From an uncultured Eggerthella sp. (GTDB lineage Bacteria; Actinomycetota; Coriobacteriia; Coriobacteriales; Eggerthellaceae), in NCBI GenBank assembly GCA_900546175.1, contig URBX01000008.1:4324-68323 (forward strand): a stretch of 64,000 bases of DNA, given 5' to 3'. Numbering within the stretch: the stretch's first letter is position 1; each line of letters starts with the position of its first letter. The position numbers and the translations under genes were made by a program. Under the pieces are notes generated by a model. The model was not told where the DNA came from. It did no database searches and saw nothing but the letters and a program-made list of their open reading frames with translations. Below, in pieces: positions 25,674 through 34,269 of the stretch.

Positions 25674-25702
25674 CCACTCTTTTAGGCTAAAGAGTGGTTT
25701 TT
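25674..25702 (+). terminator. Orphan plus-strand hairpin with T run
   Basis: CCACTCTTT / AAAGAGTGG (9 bp, loop TAGGCT) followed by TTTTT on the plus strand only. It lies in the 311-base gap between ferredoxin and hypE, both on the minus strand, so no known plus-strand transcript ends here. The remainder of the gap holds the duplicated hypE tail and no convincing gene. Confidence 0.45.
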
Positions 25703-25813
25703 GCCTTCCCTACTATCACAACAAAAACAAAATTTTGTCCCTTTTACCAAACGGCTTTCAAAACCATCTTTCGCCTTCGTTAAGCAAAAGAGCACTTGCC
25801 AACAAATCCCGAA

Positions 25814-25844
25814 AGTAAATATAAGGAAGCTGTTGACCAACAAG
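25814..25844 (-). repeat. Degenerate direct repeat of the hypE 3' end
   Basis: 31 bases that match 25878-25908 (the last codons of hypE, offset 64 bases) at 26 positions. All five differences are transitions, A/T in this copy against G/C in hypE. In the hypE-equivalent frame it still encodes LVGQQLP. It sits downstream of the hypE stop. Confidence 0.7.
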
Positions 25845-25875
25845 TACAATCGTAGACGAATGTCCGCTTTATTGG

Positions 25876-26895
25876 TTAGCAAATGCGAGGAAGCTGCTGA
25901 CCAACAAGCATATCCATAATGCGCAATGCACCAAATCCTGTACGAATAGATACGCGTGGTTCACGGTTTTCGGGTTTTTCTATAACCTCACCAATAATGG
26001 CAGCGTCTATGCCATATTTATTGGCCTTCATAGCCTCTAACGCTGCTTGTGCCTGATCAGCAGGAACAACGCAAACCATCTTTCCTTCGTTTGCTACCTG
26101 ATACACATCGTAGCCCAGCATTTCGCACGCACCATATACTGCATCTTTTACCGGAATGCTCTCTTCCTCTACTTCAAAGTCAACTTGAGACTGACTGGCA
26201 AGCTCATTTAACGTTGAAGCAAGACCTCCACGAGTTGGATCGCGGAAACAACGAGTATTAGGAGCTACGGCAAGCACTTCCTGGATTAGATGATTAAGCG
26301 GTGCTGCATCAGTTTTTAAGTCTGCGGAAAAACTCAGTTCCTCGCGACAGCTCATAATAGTGATGCCGTGATCACCAAGCGTGCCCGTAAGAAGAATTTT
26401 GTCTCCCGGCTTACAGCTTGCACCACTAAGAGATACTCCCTTTGGAATATATCCAACACCACTGGTATTAATAAATACTCCATCACCATGACCACGGTTT
26501 ACTACTTTTGTATCACCCGTAACAATTTTTACTCCAGCTTCTTTTGCCATTTCTGCCATAGATGCACAGATTTTTTTCAGGTCTTCAATAGGAAAACCTT
26601 CTTCCAAAATAAAGCCACAGCTTAAATACTGAGGGATAGCACCTGAAGTAGCTACATCGTTTACCGTTCCGCAAACTGCTAATTTTCCAATATCGCCACC
26701 AGGAAAAAAGTGGGGAGTAACTACAAAGCTATCGGTAGAAAAAGCCAACTTGCCTTCTGCTGGAAGAGGCAAGGTTGCCGCATCATCTCCCGTAAGAAGC
26801 TCATCACTTCCATACGCCTCGTAAAATACTTGGTCAATGATACGTTTCATCATAGTACCGCCGCTACCATGACCAAGGAGTACTGTTTCGTCCAT
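25876..26895 (-). CDS. hypE: Hydrogenase maturation protein HypE (carbamoyl dehydratase)
   Basis: 339 residues of the PurM/AIR-synthase fold. The N-terminus LGHGSGGTMMKRIIDQVF and the ATP-binding LLTGDDAATLPL are typical, as are KLAVCGTVNDVATSGA and VTGDTKVV. The extreme C-terminus is PRIC: the terminal cysteine is the residue carbamoylated and dehydrated to thiocyanate for the CN ligands of [NiFe] hydrogenase, so the protein looks functional. It is followed by a degenerate copy of its own 3' end. It appears to be last in an operon with nikR and a small His-containing protein; no other hyp or hydrogenase gene is in the window. Confidence 0.92.
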   Translation of the reverse strand: MDETVLLGHGSGGTMMKRIIDQVFYEAYGSDELLTGDDAATLPLPAEGKLAFSTDSFVVTPHFFPGGDIGKLAVCGTVNDVATSGAIPQYLSCGFILEEGFPIEDLKKICASMAEMAKEAGVKIVTGDTKVVNRGHGDGVFINTSGVGYIPKGVSLSGASCKPGDKILLTGTLGDHGITIMSCREELSFSADLKTDAAPLNHLIQEVLAVAPNTRCFRDPTRGGLASTLNELASQSQVDFEVEEESIPVKDAVYGACEMLGYDVYQVANEGKMVCVVPADQAQAALEAMKANKYGIDAAIIGEVIEKPENREPRVSIRTGFGALRIMDMLVGQQLPRIC

Positions 26896-26916
26896 TCTTT
26901 ACTCTTGCTTTCTGTC

Positions 26917-27339
26917 TTATATAAATTCACCAGTAGTTGTCATTACCAAACGGCCCGTTTTAACACCTTTCGTGCCCAAGATAAGGTTGCCCACATCTTG
27001 CACTTGGCCTGTTTCGCCTTTTAAAATAATGACTTCGAGGCAATTATTAACATCAACATGTACATGTACTGAAGTAATAACCATATCCAAATAGTGATGC
27101 TGGATATGATGGAGCTTCTCTTGTAAATCTGTTGCGTGATGGTTGTACACAATAGTAAGAGTGCCCATAACAATACGACCTGGAGTAGCGCATTCGTCTT
27201 CAACCAAGGCTTCACGAACAAGATCACGCACTACTTCACTGCGATTTTTAGCTAAACCACGACGAGCAACTAAACGGTCAAATTTTATTAACAGATCTTC
27301 CGGCATTGCTACCGAAAAACGCATAAGATCGTTTTTCAT
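26917..27339 (-). CDS. nikR: Nickel-responsive regulator NikR
   Basis: 140 residues. The ribbon-helix-helix domain (about 1-50, RFSVAMPEDLLIKFDRLV) precedes an ACT-like metal domain. The nickel ligands expected for NikR are present: His in LQEKLHHIQHHYLD, the HVH pair in TSVHVHVDVNNCLEV and the following Cys. It lies 21 bases upstream of hypE, so nickel sensing and hydrogenase maturation are co-transcribed. Confidence 0.92.
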   Translation of the reverse strand: MKNDLMRFSVAMPEDLLIKFDRLVARRGLAKNRSEVVRDLVREALVEDECATPGRIVMGTLTIVYNHHATDLQEKLHHIQHHYLDMVITSVHVHVDVNNCLEVIILKGETGQVQDVGNLILGTKGVKTGRLVMTTTGEFI

Positions 27340-27356
27340 GCTTTTCTCTCTTATTG

Positions 27357-27611
27357 CTAAATAAGGTTAACGGTAACTCCGCTTGCAGCGGCTGCGTCAT
27401 CCTCAAGAGCATCTTTTGCATCGTCAATCATTGCACGTACCGCATCAAGAGCGTGCATTGCTTCATGAAGCTTTGCTCCAACGGTTTCATAGCCCGCGTC
27501 TTCTGCATCATGACCTAAGTTGTGAACCCAACGACGCTCAAGCTTAATATGGTCGTCAATTTGATCAAGCATCTTTTCAAACTGTCCGACATTGATTCCG
27601 TTAGTACACAT
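27357..27611 (-). CDS. Small helical His-containing protein linked to nikR and hypE
   Basis: 84 residues, no family that I recognise. The sequence is predicted mostly helical and acidic (pI low), with five histidines in the first half (DDHIKLERRWVHNLGHDAED, then KLHEAMHAL) and one Cys at position 2. It starts at ATG 27611 behind GAGG; the longer frame to 27662 lacks an SD. It precedes nikR by 17 bases, so a role in nickel handling or hydrogenase maturation is plausible but is inference. Confidence 0.7.
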   Translation of the reverse strand: MCTNGINVGQFEKMLDQIDDHIKLERRWVHNLGHDAEDAGYETVGAKLHEAMHALDAVRAMIDDAKDALEDDAAAASGVTVNLI

Positions 27612-27773
27612 AGTTGCCTCATTTCTGTTGAGTTTCGAAGATAGTCTTAATATAGGTGTCATTGGATAATATTAATTGGAAAATATACCAGCGGTAACAA
27701 ATACCTATTAAAATGTAACACTACTACCTTTGAAAAAGAAACGCTTCTCAAGCAATACCAATTGGAGTATTTT

Positions 27774-28397
27774 ATGGCTTCTCAAAGCACTTCCCTTTAC
27801 GATATCAACCGTATTCAATTATGGAATGCCTATAGCGCCTATCTCCAAGGATCCTCCTCAGCACTGTTCTGTGTGGTTTCTTTTGAAGAAGTATCTCTTG
27901 AAACGCGGTCGGCTTTTCTCAGCGTTGCCAACCGATTAGGCTATAGCAATTCACTTTGTTTTATCACCATAGCACCCTCACAAATTCCTACTGAAATGCG
28001 TCCCGCGCCTGATGATGCCGAGCTATTATATGCAAAATCCTCACTGAAGCCTTACGAAGAGCACTTTAGTACTACCAAGAGTTCCCTTTTGCCTGCTGAA
28101 AACACCCATACCTTTCAAAACAAAGATTGCCCCGAGCGCTTAGCTTCATACCCTTCATTACAAGAAAAGGAGCTTCTTATCATTATCGAAACTCTCGATC
28201 CGCTTTGCTTGGTGTGCTGCGATCAAACGTCTGCATCTTATCTAGCAACTGCTTATCAGTGCTCTATTGCTCTTGAGACTAAGACCTCCTTGTTAAATAG
28301 ACCTTTTAGAGGATTTGTAGACATTTCGCGTAGTCTTTTTGACAAGGAAGAAAAGCAAAAGGCTTGGCAGCTACTAAAAACACTACCAAGCCTCTAA
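27774..28397 (+). CDS. Unknown protein, 207 residues
   Basis: A lone plus-strand gene among minus-strand neighbours. Start ATG 27774 with GGAG 6 bases upstream. Alternating beta/alpha character (ALFCVVSFEEVSLETRSAFLS; ELLIIIETLDPLCLVCCDQT) suggests a Rossmann-like alpha/beta fold, loosely like the uracil-DNA glycosylase class, but no motif confirms this. No signal or membrane helix. Its last codons are formed by the hairpin that also terminates galE from the other side. Confidence 0.6.
   Translation: MASQSTSLYDINRIQLWNAYSAYLQGSSSALFCVVSFEEVSLETRSAFLSVANRLGYSNSLCFITIAPSQIPTEMRPAPDDAELLYAKSSLKPYEEHFSTTKSSLLPAENTHTFQNKDCPERLASYPSLQEKELLIIIETLDPLCLVCCDQTSASYLATAYQCSIALETKTSLLNRPFRGFVDISRSLFDKEEKQKAWQLLKTLPSL
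28360..28393 (-). terminator. Terminator of galE overlapping the convergent gene
   Basis: AGGCTTGG (28360-28367) pairs with CCAAGCCT (28386-28393); the minus strand then reads TTTTGCTTTTC. The hairpin is inside the last codons of the plus-strand gene ending at 28397. Confidence 0.6.
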
Positions 28398-28437
28398 AAG
28401 TTTCTGGGCGAAGTTAGCAACAAAGTATTCGCTTGCT

Positions 28438-29565
28438 TTATCCTTCATATCCATTTGGATTGTTGCTCTGCCAACGCCATGCATCCTGGCACATACGATC
28501 CACATCGTATTCAGCAACCCAACCAAGTTCCTCTTTAGCTTTATTGCAAGCTGCATAGTTTTCTGCAATATCACCAGGACGTCTTGCTTGAATAACATAC
28601 GGTAGAGTTTTTCCGCAAGCCTTCTCAAATGCATGAATCACTTCAAGAACACTAGTGCCTTTTCCTGTTCCTAAATTAAAGATACCAACGCCGGCACGAG
28701 TACCGTCCTTTTGTGGTTCTCCCTGATAACTACCAATGCCAATTGCGGCGCCGGTACCAACTTTTCCGCCCATCCATTCAAGTGCCTGAACATGACCACG
28801 TGCCAAATCAACCACATGAATATAGTCACGCACGCCCGTACCATCAGGTGTTGGATAATCATTGCCAAACACGTTAATACACTCAAGCTTGCCCGTTGCA
28901 ACTTGAGCTACATACGGAAGCAAGTTGTTTGGAATACCTTTTGGATCTTCGCCAATACGACCCGACTCATGAGCACCAATAGGATTAAAGTAGCGAAGGA
29001 GAACAATGTTCCATTCAGGATCGGCTTTATAGAAGTCAGTTAAGATACGTTCAAGCATTGCTTTTGTCTCGCCATAAGGGTTTGTACACTCATGAAGTGG
29101 ACAATCTTCGGTAATAGGAATAAACTCTGGATCTCCATATACGGTTGCGCTTGAGCTGAAAATGACATTCTTTACACTATGCTTACGAGCCACATCAAAC
29201 AAAACCAAAGAGCCCGCAACATTGTTCCAGTAATACTCAAGAGGTTTTTGCGTGCTTTCACCTACTGCTTTAAAACCAGCGAAATGAATAATGGCATCAA
29301 TTTCATGAGTTGAGAAAATGGTTTCTAAATAGTCTCTATCAAGAATGCTGCACTGATAGAACACAATGCGCTCATCTTCAGCTGAGGTAATTTCTTTTAC
29401 TCGTTTTAGCGCTTCGTAATTAGAGTTCGAAAGATCATCAACAACTACAATTCGATATCCCTGATTGAGCAACTCGACACAGGTGTGGCTGCCAATAAAA
29501 CCAGCACCACCCGTTACTAAAATTGTTAAGTCTTCATGAGAAGCAGCAAGACTGCGATTTGCCAT
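28438..29565 (-). CDS. galE: UDP-glucose 4-epimerase
   Basis: 375 residues of the extended short-chain dehydrogenase family. The NAD-binding motif is ILVTGGAGFIGSHTCVELL; the catalytic pair is in CTNPYGETKAM (Tyr and Lys), with IFSSSATVYGDPE upstream carrying the Ser/Thr. The C-terminal substrate domain contains RRPGDIAENYA. It interconverts UDP-glucose and UDP-galactose for galactose use and envelope glycans. It stands alone, and a perfect inverted repeat lies 37 bases upstream of the ATG. Confidence 0.95.
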   Translation of the reverse strand: MANRSLAASHEDLTILVTGGAGFIGSHTCVELLNQGYRIVVVDDLSNSNYEALKRVKEITSAEDERIVFYQCSILDRDYLETIFSTHEIDAIIHFAGFKAVGESTQKPLEYYWNNVAGSLVLFDVARKHSVKNVIFSSSATVYGDPEFIPITEDCPLHECTNPYGETKAMLERILTDFYKADPEWNIVLLRYFNPIGAHESGRIGEDPKGIPNNLLPYVAQVATGKLECINVFGNDYPTPDGTGVRDYIHVVDLARGHVQALEWMGGKVGTGAAIGIGSYQGEPQKDGTRAGVGIFNLGTGKGTSVLEVIHAFEKACGKTLPYVIQARRPGDIAENYAACNKAKEELGWVAEYDVDRMCQDAWRWQSNNPNGYEG

Positions 29566-29601
29566 AGAAAACCCTTCTTCAAAGTATAAGATCGCGTTTT
29601 T

Positions 29602-29619
29602 CTCAGAGAGTTCTCTGAG
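29602..29619. promoter_or_regulatory. Perfect inverted repeat upstream of galE, operator candidate
   Basis: CTCAGAGA-GT-TCTCTGAG, 8-bp arms with a 2-base centre, partly overlapping a TTGACT that could be a -35 element (29623-29618, minus strand). No matching -10 at 17 bases was found, so the promoter itself is unresolved. Confidence 0.4.
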
Positions 29620-29676
29620 TCAAATTATTACTAAACTCAATCAGTATACCCTAGAAGTTCGAAAGGTCTTTTACGC

Positions 29677-29705
29677 AAAAAAAAGAACCCCGCATTGCGA
29701 GGTTC
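29677..29705 (-). terminator. Terminator after the zinc-ribbon mini-gene
   Basis: Minus strand GAACCTCGCA/TGCGGGGTTC hairpin followed by eight T's, about 60 bases downstream of the mini-gene stop. Confidence 0.75.
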
Positions 29706-29764
29706 CGAAATGAGCATGAAGTAATGGATTTGATCCTTACCTACATACATATGCCACACGGGGC

Positions 29765-29929
29765 TTACTTATTTGCAACGCCACCCATACGACATACAGT
29801 GGTACCGCACTTAGGGCACTGTCCTTTGTAGATGTAGCGATTATTCTTGGTAATGCTTTCCTTAGGGTCAATCATCTCAACCTTTTCTTTGCACTTTACA
29901 CAATAACCCTGCTGTACAGCTTCTGCCAT
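29765..29929 (-). CDS. Zinc-ribbon mini-protein (DUF5679-like), 54 residues
   Basis: A short gene with start ATG 29929 and SD GAGG 5 bases away, ending TAA. The product has two CxxC knuckles, GYCVKCKEKVE near residue 10 and CPKCGTTVC near residue 38, consistent with one zinc ribbon. The pattern with IDPKESITKNNRYIYKG resembles the DUF5679 family, whose role is not known. A terminator follows. No partner gene is evident; galE is 200 bases downstream. Confidence 0.8.
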   Translation of the reverse strand: MAEAVQQGYCVKCKEKVEMIDPKESITKNNRYIYKGQCPKCGTTVCRMGGVANK

Positions 29930-30039
29930 AATAACCTCGTTTCAATTTGTCACTCTGCGTAAATATAGCAGCCTTACAAGACCGATTTACTATTCTAACA
30001 ATTATCAGGGGATTTGCTACCTTTATCCGCTATTTCTGG

Positions 30040-33000
30040 TTAAAGGCTTTTCAAAAGACCCAAGATGAAATTAGTGTTATCTTTTATTGTTCTTTCATCA
30101 AGATTTTCCACAACATCATCCGCACTTGAAAGAAGTGCCTTTTTGCCACCCTTCATGCCTACCAAACTAGCAGCCTGGTATCCACGCTTTATCGCTTCAG
30201 TTGCTGGCGTATCAAAGCCTTCCAACTTTCCTGTTGAGAAAGAGATACCAGAGATTTCGCTTGCTTGGCGAAGGAAACGCTTAAATCGTGAAGTGGCGTT
30301 TACCCCCTTATAACGTCCTTCATGCTGAATAAAGGACAAGCTACCAGCACCTAACGCTTCCAGATTAATAATGGTTGCACCCTTTAATTCGGACGCATGA
30401 GCATCCAAGAATGCTTTCATGCCTTCGTTATTTGGAATAGTAGATCCAAGCGCTACAAACCAAATTTCAGCGTCAATGCCACCATTTTTGAAGCGATAAA
30501 TCTGCTCCATCTCTTCGTTGTATTCTGGCATTTCAACACTCGCTACCTGAGCAAATTCAGAGTTTGTGTTTGGCCTACGAGACGAAGAACGCCTTGGCTG
30601 ACGGGTAGATTGCTGGCGTGAGGATTGATGCTCCTGATTACCCTCATTTTTCTTTGATAAACGATTTACTGAATTATTTTTCATTTCTTTCAAGCGATCA
30701 AGAGACAAACCGCCACCATTCCAGTCTCGTGGGTTCTTAAACGAACTGCTTGAAAAATCAACTGGCACAAAACCATCATCAGACTGCTGAACTTGTCCAG
30801 CGTTAGGTCCTGGCTGAGAATCTACTTGCTGATAATCTATTGGCGCAAATCCTGGCTTAGTCTTGCCTAAGTCATCCTCTGTGTTTTGCTGGAAGCTCTC
30901 CCAGCCGCCACGCTGCTTTCCAACTTCTTGAGCAACATAGGTTTCATCAACACCAACCCACTGAGCAACGCCCATGTCTTCTTCCTTCTTCTTGTTACGT
31001 TTGAAGCGAGAGAAGAATCCTTTCTTAGGTTCTTCAACCGTTGGGGTTGGGAAATCACCTTCGCCAAAAGGAACAAACTCTTCCTCTTGATACGATGGAG
31101 GCATTTCTTGCTTATTTACTTCTTGAGGAAGAGGAGCTTCACTCTTGTTTGTTTCTTTAGCCACAACACCGTTATTGAACTGAGAAACAGCTGTTACGCC
31201 TTCTGGATCAGGAGTTCCATCACTCATAATTCGAGGAATCATGCTTGATACCAAGGCGCCTGGAGCAGAAGCATCGGTCTTAACGGCAGTAAAAGAGCCC
31301 GTAATTGAAGGGAGATTAAGAACCGAAGCTTGTGCAATCTGAACTGCCTGATTTACTACTCTTTGATGACGCTCGGCATCCATTTCTTCTTTAACTGCAC
31401 GCGTAATATCTTCAACGCTTACCGGATTGGTTTCTGCTGCTGCAATTTTTCGTGCTACTTCTTCTTGAATATCAATTTCTTCAAGAACGCCTTCTGAATC
31501 CTGATTATCATCGTAGTATTCGTTGTACTCGTTATGGTCATCATCTTGAACGTATTCGTTGTACTCATCGAATTCATCATCTTGAACATCATTTAAGAAG
31601 GCAGAAACGTCCATAGGGGCAAAGGATGAAGTAGCGCCCAAGCTTTCTTCTTCCTCAATAAGCTCTTCTTCCAAATCTACTACTGGACCACCAGCTGGAA
31701 TTTGACTTGCTTTAGAGTTGTGGAGAGAAACAACTTGAGGTTTCGTTTCTTCCTGTTGAATTGGTTGATTATACTGGTCTTCTTCGAACACCTCAGGCTC
31801 AAAATCTTCCTGGGCTTTTTTACCAAAGCTTAATGAAGACGCTTTTTTCTTTAATGAACCACCGAGGCCCGAGAAGAGAGAAGATGCTTTAGTTGCAATA
31901 CCGCCAATACCAGCAGCCTCTTCTGAACGAACACTCTGACGGCGCACTGGCTTATCACCACGCTGGCGTGTAGGACGAAGCATTTCTTGAACCGTATCAT
32001 GTATCTGCTCATCGGTTTGAACAGCCATATCTTCCTCAAACGAAGAATCTTCGGCAGAATATTCTTCGAGTGTCTGACTTGTTACCTCATCAAACGGTTG
32101 GGTATCCTGCTCGTTAATTTCAGTGGTAATTGAAGGAATATTCATAGCAGGTTTTTGAGTAGCTACCTGAGCGCCTCCCTCGCAGTGAGCAACAGCATCC
32201 TCAGACGCATCATCAGTACCTACTTGAACAATTGATTCGTGTTGAACTTGAGGTTCTTCGGTTACCGTATTCGAATCAAAACCGGTATGTGCTTCTTGCT
32301 CAAGACTTGGTTCTTCTTGAGATGCTTGACGAAGAGTTTGCTGTATATCACTTTGAGCACTCTTTGCTTCTACCTGAACTGGCTGTACATCCTCTTGAAT
32401 CTCAGACTGCGCTTCTTGCGGTACTTTTGATGAGGAAGCTTTCATGCCTTCCTGCATTTCCAGCGCGTCAACGCGTGCTGCCCCATTATATTCAGCAGCA
32501 GCGGCAGCATTTTCAAGATCTTCGCGAAGTTCTTCAACTCGTTGCTGAAGTTCAGTTTGAGGGGTCACTACCCTAAACGGATTGGTTTTGTTGGACTCTA
32601 GTGCAGCATCGGATATTTGAGCAGCTACTGTATCAGCAAACCTTGAGCGACTTACATTTGGCTTAACATTTGCTAAGTCAGGACGATTTGCGCGTGCTTT
32701 TGCTTGAGCAGAACGTGCCCAAGCAGGAATAGACTCGTCCTGAGGAGCAGCAACGGAAGAAATCACTTCCCCTGTGCCTTGAATCAACTCAGCAGGATTG
32801 CTCCTCATATAGTTATTTTGATTGTTCTCTTGGGTAGCGTCCAAAGATTCCAAAGAGCCATCATAAACTCCCTCAACAGGAGCTTGACCTTGAGCCTCTA
32901 AACCTTGCTCGGAATTTCCTTCAGTGTGCTGGCTTGCCCTGCTTGCTTCCTCAAAAGAAGTATCTCCTTGCTGATATACCTCTCCTTGCTGATATGTTTT

Positions 33001-34149
33001 CTCTCCAACGCCTTCCGCATCTTCGGAAGCAATAATGACACGGCGCTGCGAAGGGGCAAAGAAACGCTCTTGCTCAGCTGCAACTTGAGCATAATCTGCT
33101 TCGCCGAAATAGTTCTGACGATGAATTTCCGCAGGTTCATCGGAAACTTCAAAGTGAACATCTACCGGCTGGTTATATTCGTCAAAACCATCACCGTGTA
33201 CTAAATGGTTAGTGATATCAGTAAAAGGTACTTTGTCAGCAACAGGCTTTCCGGTCATTGCAGCAATAGCTGCTTTTGCTGCTGCCAAAGATTCTTCAGG
33301 GGTCACATTACGATGAGACTGCGTTTCATACTCAATTTTAGCTCCTTGAGGAATTACTCCTGCTTTTCGAGCTTCTTCTTCTCCAAGAATTTCAACTTCT
33401 TCAGCCTCTTCGCCGGCTAACGCTCCTTCAGAAACAGCTTGAGCAAGATCAATCAACACACTAACAGACGATGCATTATTGTTTGCACCTTGAGAATAAG
33501 GGGCACGCTGTTCAAGGAACACGCCCACCAATGGTAAAGCCATGGGAACAATGCAAAGAACTGCAAAGAAATTAAATACACCAACCACTATTCCGGTAGT
33601 GCTGGCAAAGAACAATGCATGGATAAGAAGAAAGAGAGCAGAAACAGCTAATCCACCCAAGCAAGCCCATTGAATTTGAACTGCATGATCAATAAAGAAA
33701 CTTTTCTTTGAACCACAATAGTCTTTACCGCTATCGTAATTTGCAACTAATACAATCTTGCGACGAGCAGGTGTATTACCTTCTGGCTCGTATTTAACTA
33801 CAACATTTTGACTAATGCCGCTTTTAAAGAAACGAGAAAGGATATTTTTTCCTTTACCTTCTAATACATAAATAAGGGTTGCAAGAATGGAAAGAATTGC
33901 CCATACAAAACAAAGAGAAGGAAGTGCAATAGATAGAATTGCCGCAACAATACCTAAACCAAAGCAAATGATTTTTATGATTGCGGGATTCGATAGACAG
34001 TTAAAGTCTTCCACAATCGCTTTTAGTCCCGTTTTTTCGCGAAGTTTTTCAGCGATATAAAGAGCAGCAAGCTGCTCTTCTTCTGTGCCTGTTGGACGAG
34101 CGCCAACCTCATTGCAAAGATATTCAATTGTTTCGTTATGTTCGGCCAT
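30040..34149 (-). CDS. Giant membrane protein with degenerate M28 peptidase fold and long disordered insert
   Basis: 1369 residues. The N-terminus (ARPTGTEEEQLAALYIAEKL) and scattered core blocks follow the M28 aminopeptidase order, but the expected metal and catalytic residues are changed: the His of H-x-D-S reads N (VANYDSGK, about 136), the bridging Asp of GADDN reads N (GANNNASS, about 221), the Glu-Glu pair reads TI (ALGSTIPNNEG, about 1234), the NLD Asp reads Glu (NLEALG), and the final YH...D region reads LSSADD. Four membrane helices lie at about 58-95 and 157-212. Residues about 241-1215 are hydrophilic, rich in E, Q, S and N, with acidic DEYNEY repeats, and probably disordered. A non-catalytic scaffold is inferred. 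It lies 120 bases after a coiled-coil membrane protein gene on the same strand. Confidence 0.75.
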   Translation of the reverse strand: MAEHNETIEYLCNEVGARPTGTEEEQLAALYIAEKLREKTGLKAIVEDFNCLSNPAIIKIICFGLGIVAAILSIALPSLCFVWAILSILATLIYVLEGKGKNILSRFFKSGISQNVVVKYEPEGNTPARRKIVLVANYDSGKDYCGSKKSFFIDHAVQIQWACLGGLAVSALFLLIHALFFASTTGIVVGVFNFFAVLCIVPMALPLVGVFLEQRAPYSQGANNNASSVSVLIDLAQAVSEGALAGEEAEEVEILGEEEARKAGVIPQGAKIEYETQSHRNVTPEESLAAAKAAIAAMTGKPVADKVPFTDITNHLVHGDGFDEYNQPVDVHFEVSDEPAEIHRQNYFGEADYAQVAAEQERFFAPSQRRVIIASEDAEGVGEKTYQQGEVYQQGDTSFEEASRASQHTEGNSEQGLEAQGQAPVEGVYDGSLESLDATQENNQNNYMRSNPAELIQGTGEVISSVAAPQDESIPAWARSAQAKARANRPDLANVKPNVSRSRFADTVAAQISDAALESNKTNPFRVVTPQTELQQRVEELREDLENAAAAAEYNGAARVDALEMQEGMKASSSKVPQEAQSEIQEDVQPVQVEAKSAQSDIQQTLRQASQEEPSLEQEAHTGFDSNTVTEEPQVQHESIVQVGTDDASEDAVAHCEGGAQVATQKPAMNIPSITTEINEQDTQPFDEVTSQTLEEYSAEDSSFEEDMAVQTDEQIHDTVQEMLRPTRQRGDKPVRRQSVRSEEAAGIGGIATKASSLFSGLGGSLKKKASSLSFGKKAQEDFEPEVFEEDQYNQPIQQEETKPQVVSLHNSKASQIPAGGPVVDLEEELIEEEESLGATSSFAPMDVSAFLNDVQDDEFDEYNEYVQDDDHNEYNEYYDDNQDSEGVLEEIDIQEEVARKIAAAETNPVSVEDITRAVKEEMDAERHQRVVNQAVQIAQASVLNLPSITGSFTAVKTDASAPGALVSSMIPRIMSDGTPDPEGVTAVSQFNNGVVAKETNKSEAPLPQEVNKQEMPPSYQEEEFVPFGEGDFPTPTVEEPKKGFFSRFKRNKKKEEDMGVAQWVGVDETYVAQEVGKQRGGWESFQQNTEDDLGKTKPGFAPIDYQQVDSQPGPNAGQVQQSDDGFVPVDFSSSSFKNPRDWNGGGLSLDRLKEMKNNSVNRLSKKNEGNQEHQSSRQQSTRQPRRSSSRRPNTNSEFAQVASVEMPEYNEEMEQIYRFKNGGIDAEIWFVALGSTIPNNEGMKAFLDAHASELKGATIINLEALGAGSLSFIQHEGRYKGVNATSRFKRFLRQASEISGISFSTGKLEGFDTPATEAIKRGYQAASLVGMKGGKKALLSSADDVVENLDERTIKDNTNFILGLLKSL

Positions 34150-34269
34150 TCTGGTAGCCCCTTCTACAAAATTGCAGACCTCACCAAATTTTACAGTTAT
34201 AGTCAGTATAGGGGTTTTAGCCTACTCTTTCAAAATATTCAAGAATAACCACGGTTTTACTATTGTTTT

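Noticed and set aside
25558..25919. Short frames in the ferredoxin-hypE gap
   Set aside because: No SD, no domain, and they cross a hairpin and the repeat of the hypE tail.
29947..30129. 60-residue plus-strand frame before the pseudo-M28 gene stop
   Set aside because: It runs into the antisense of the large gene and has no SD.
30065..33420. Multiple plus-strand frames across the large M28-like gene
   Set aside because: All lie antisense to a low-complexity coding region that rarely makes stops on the other strand.
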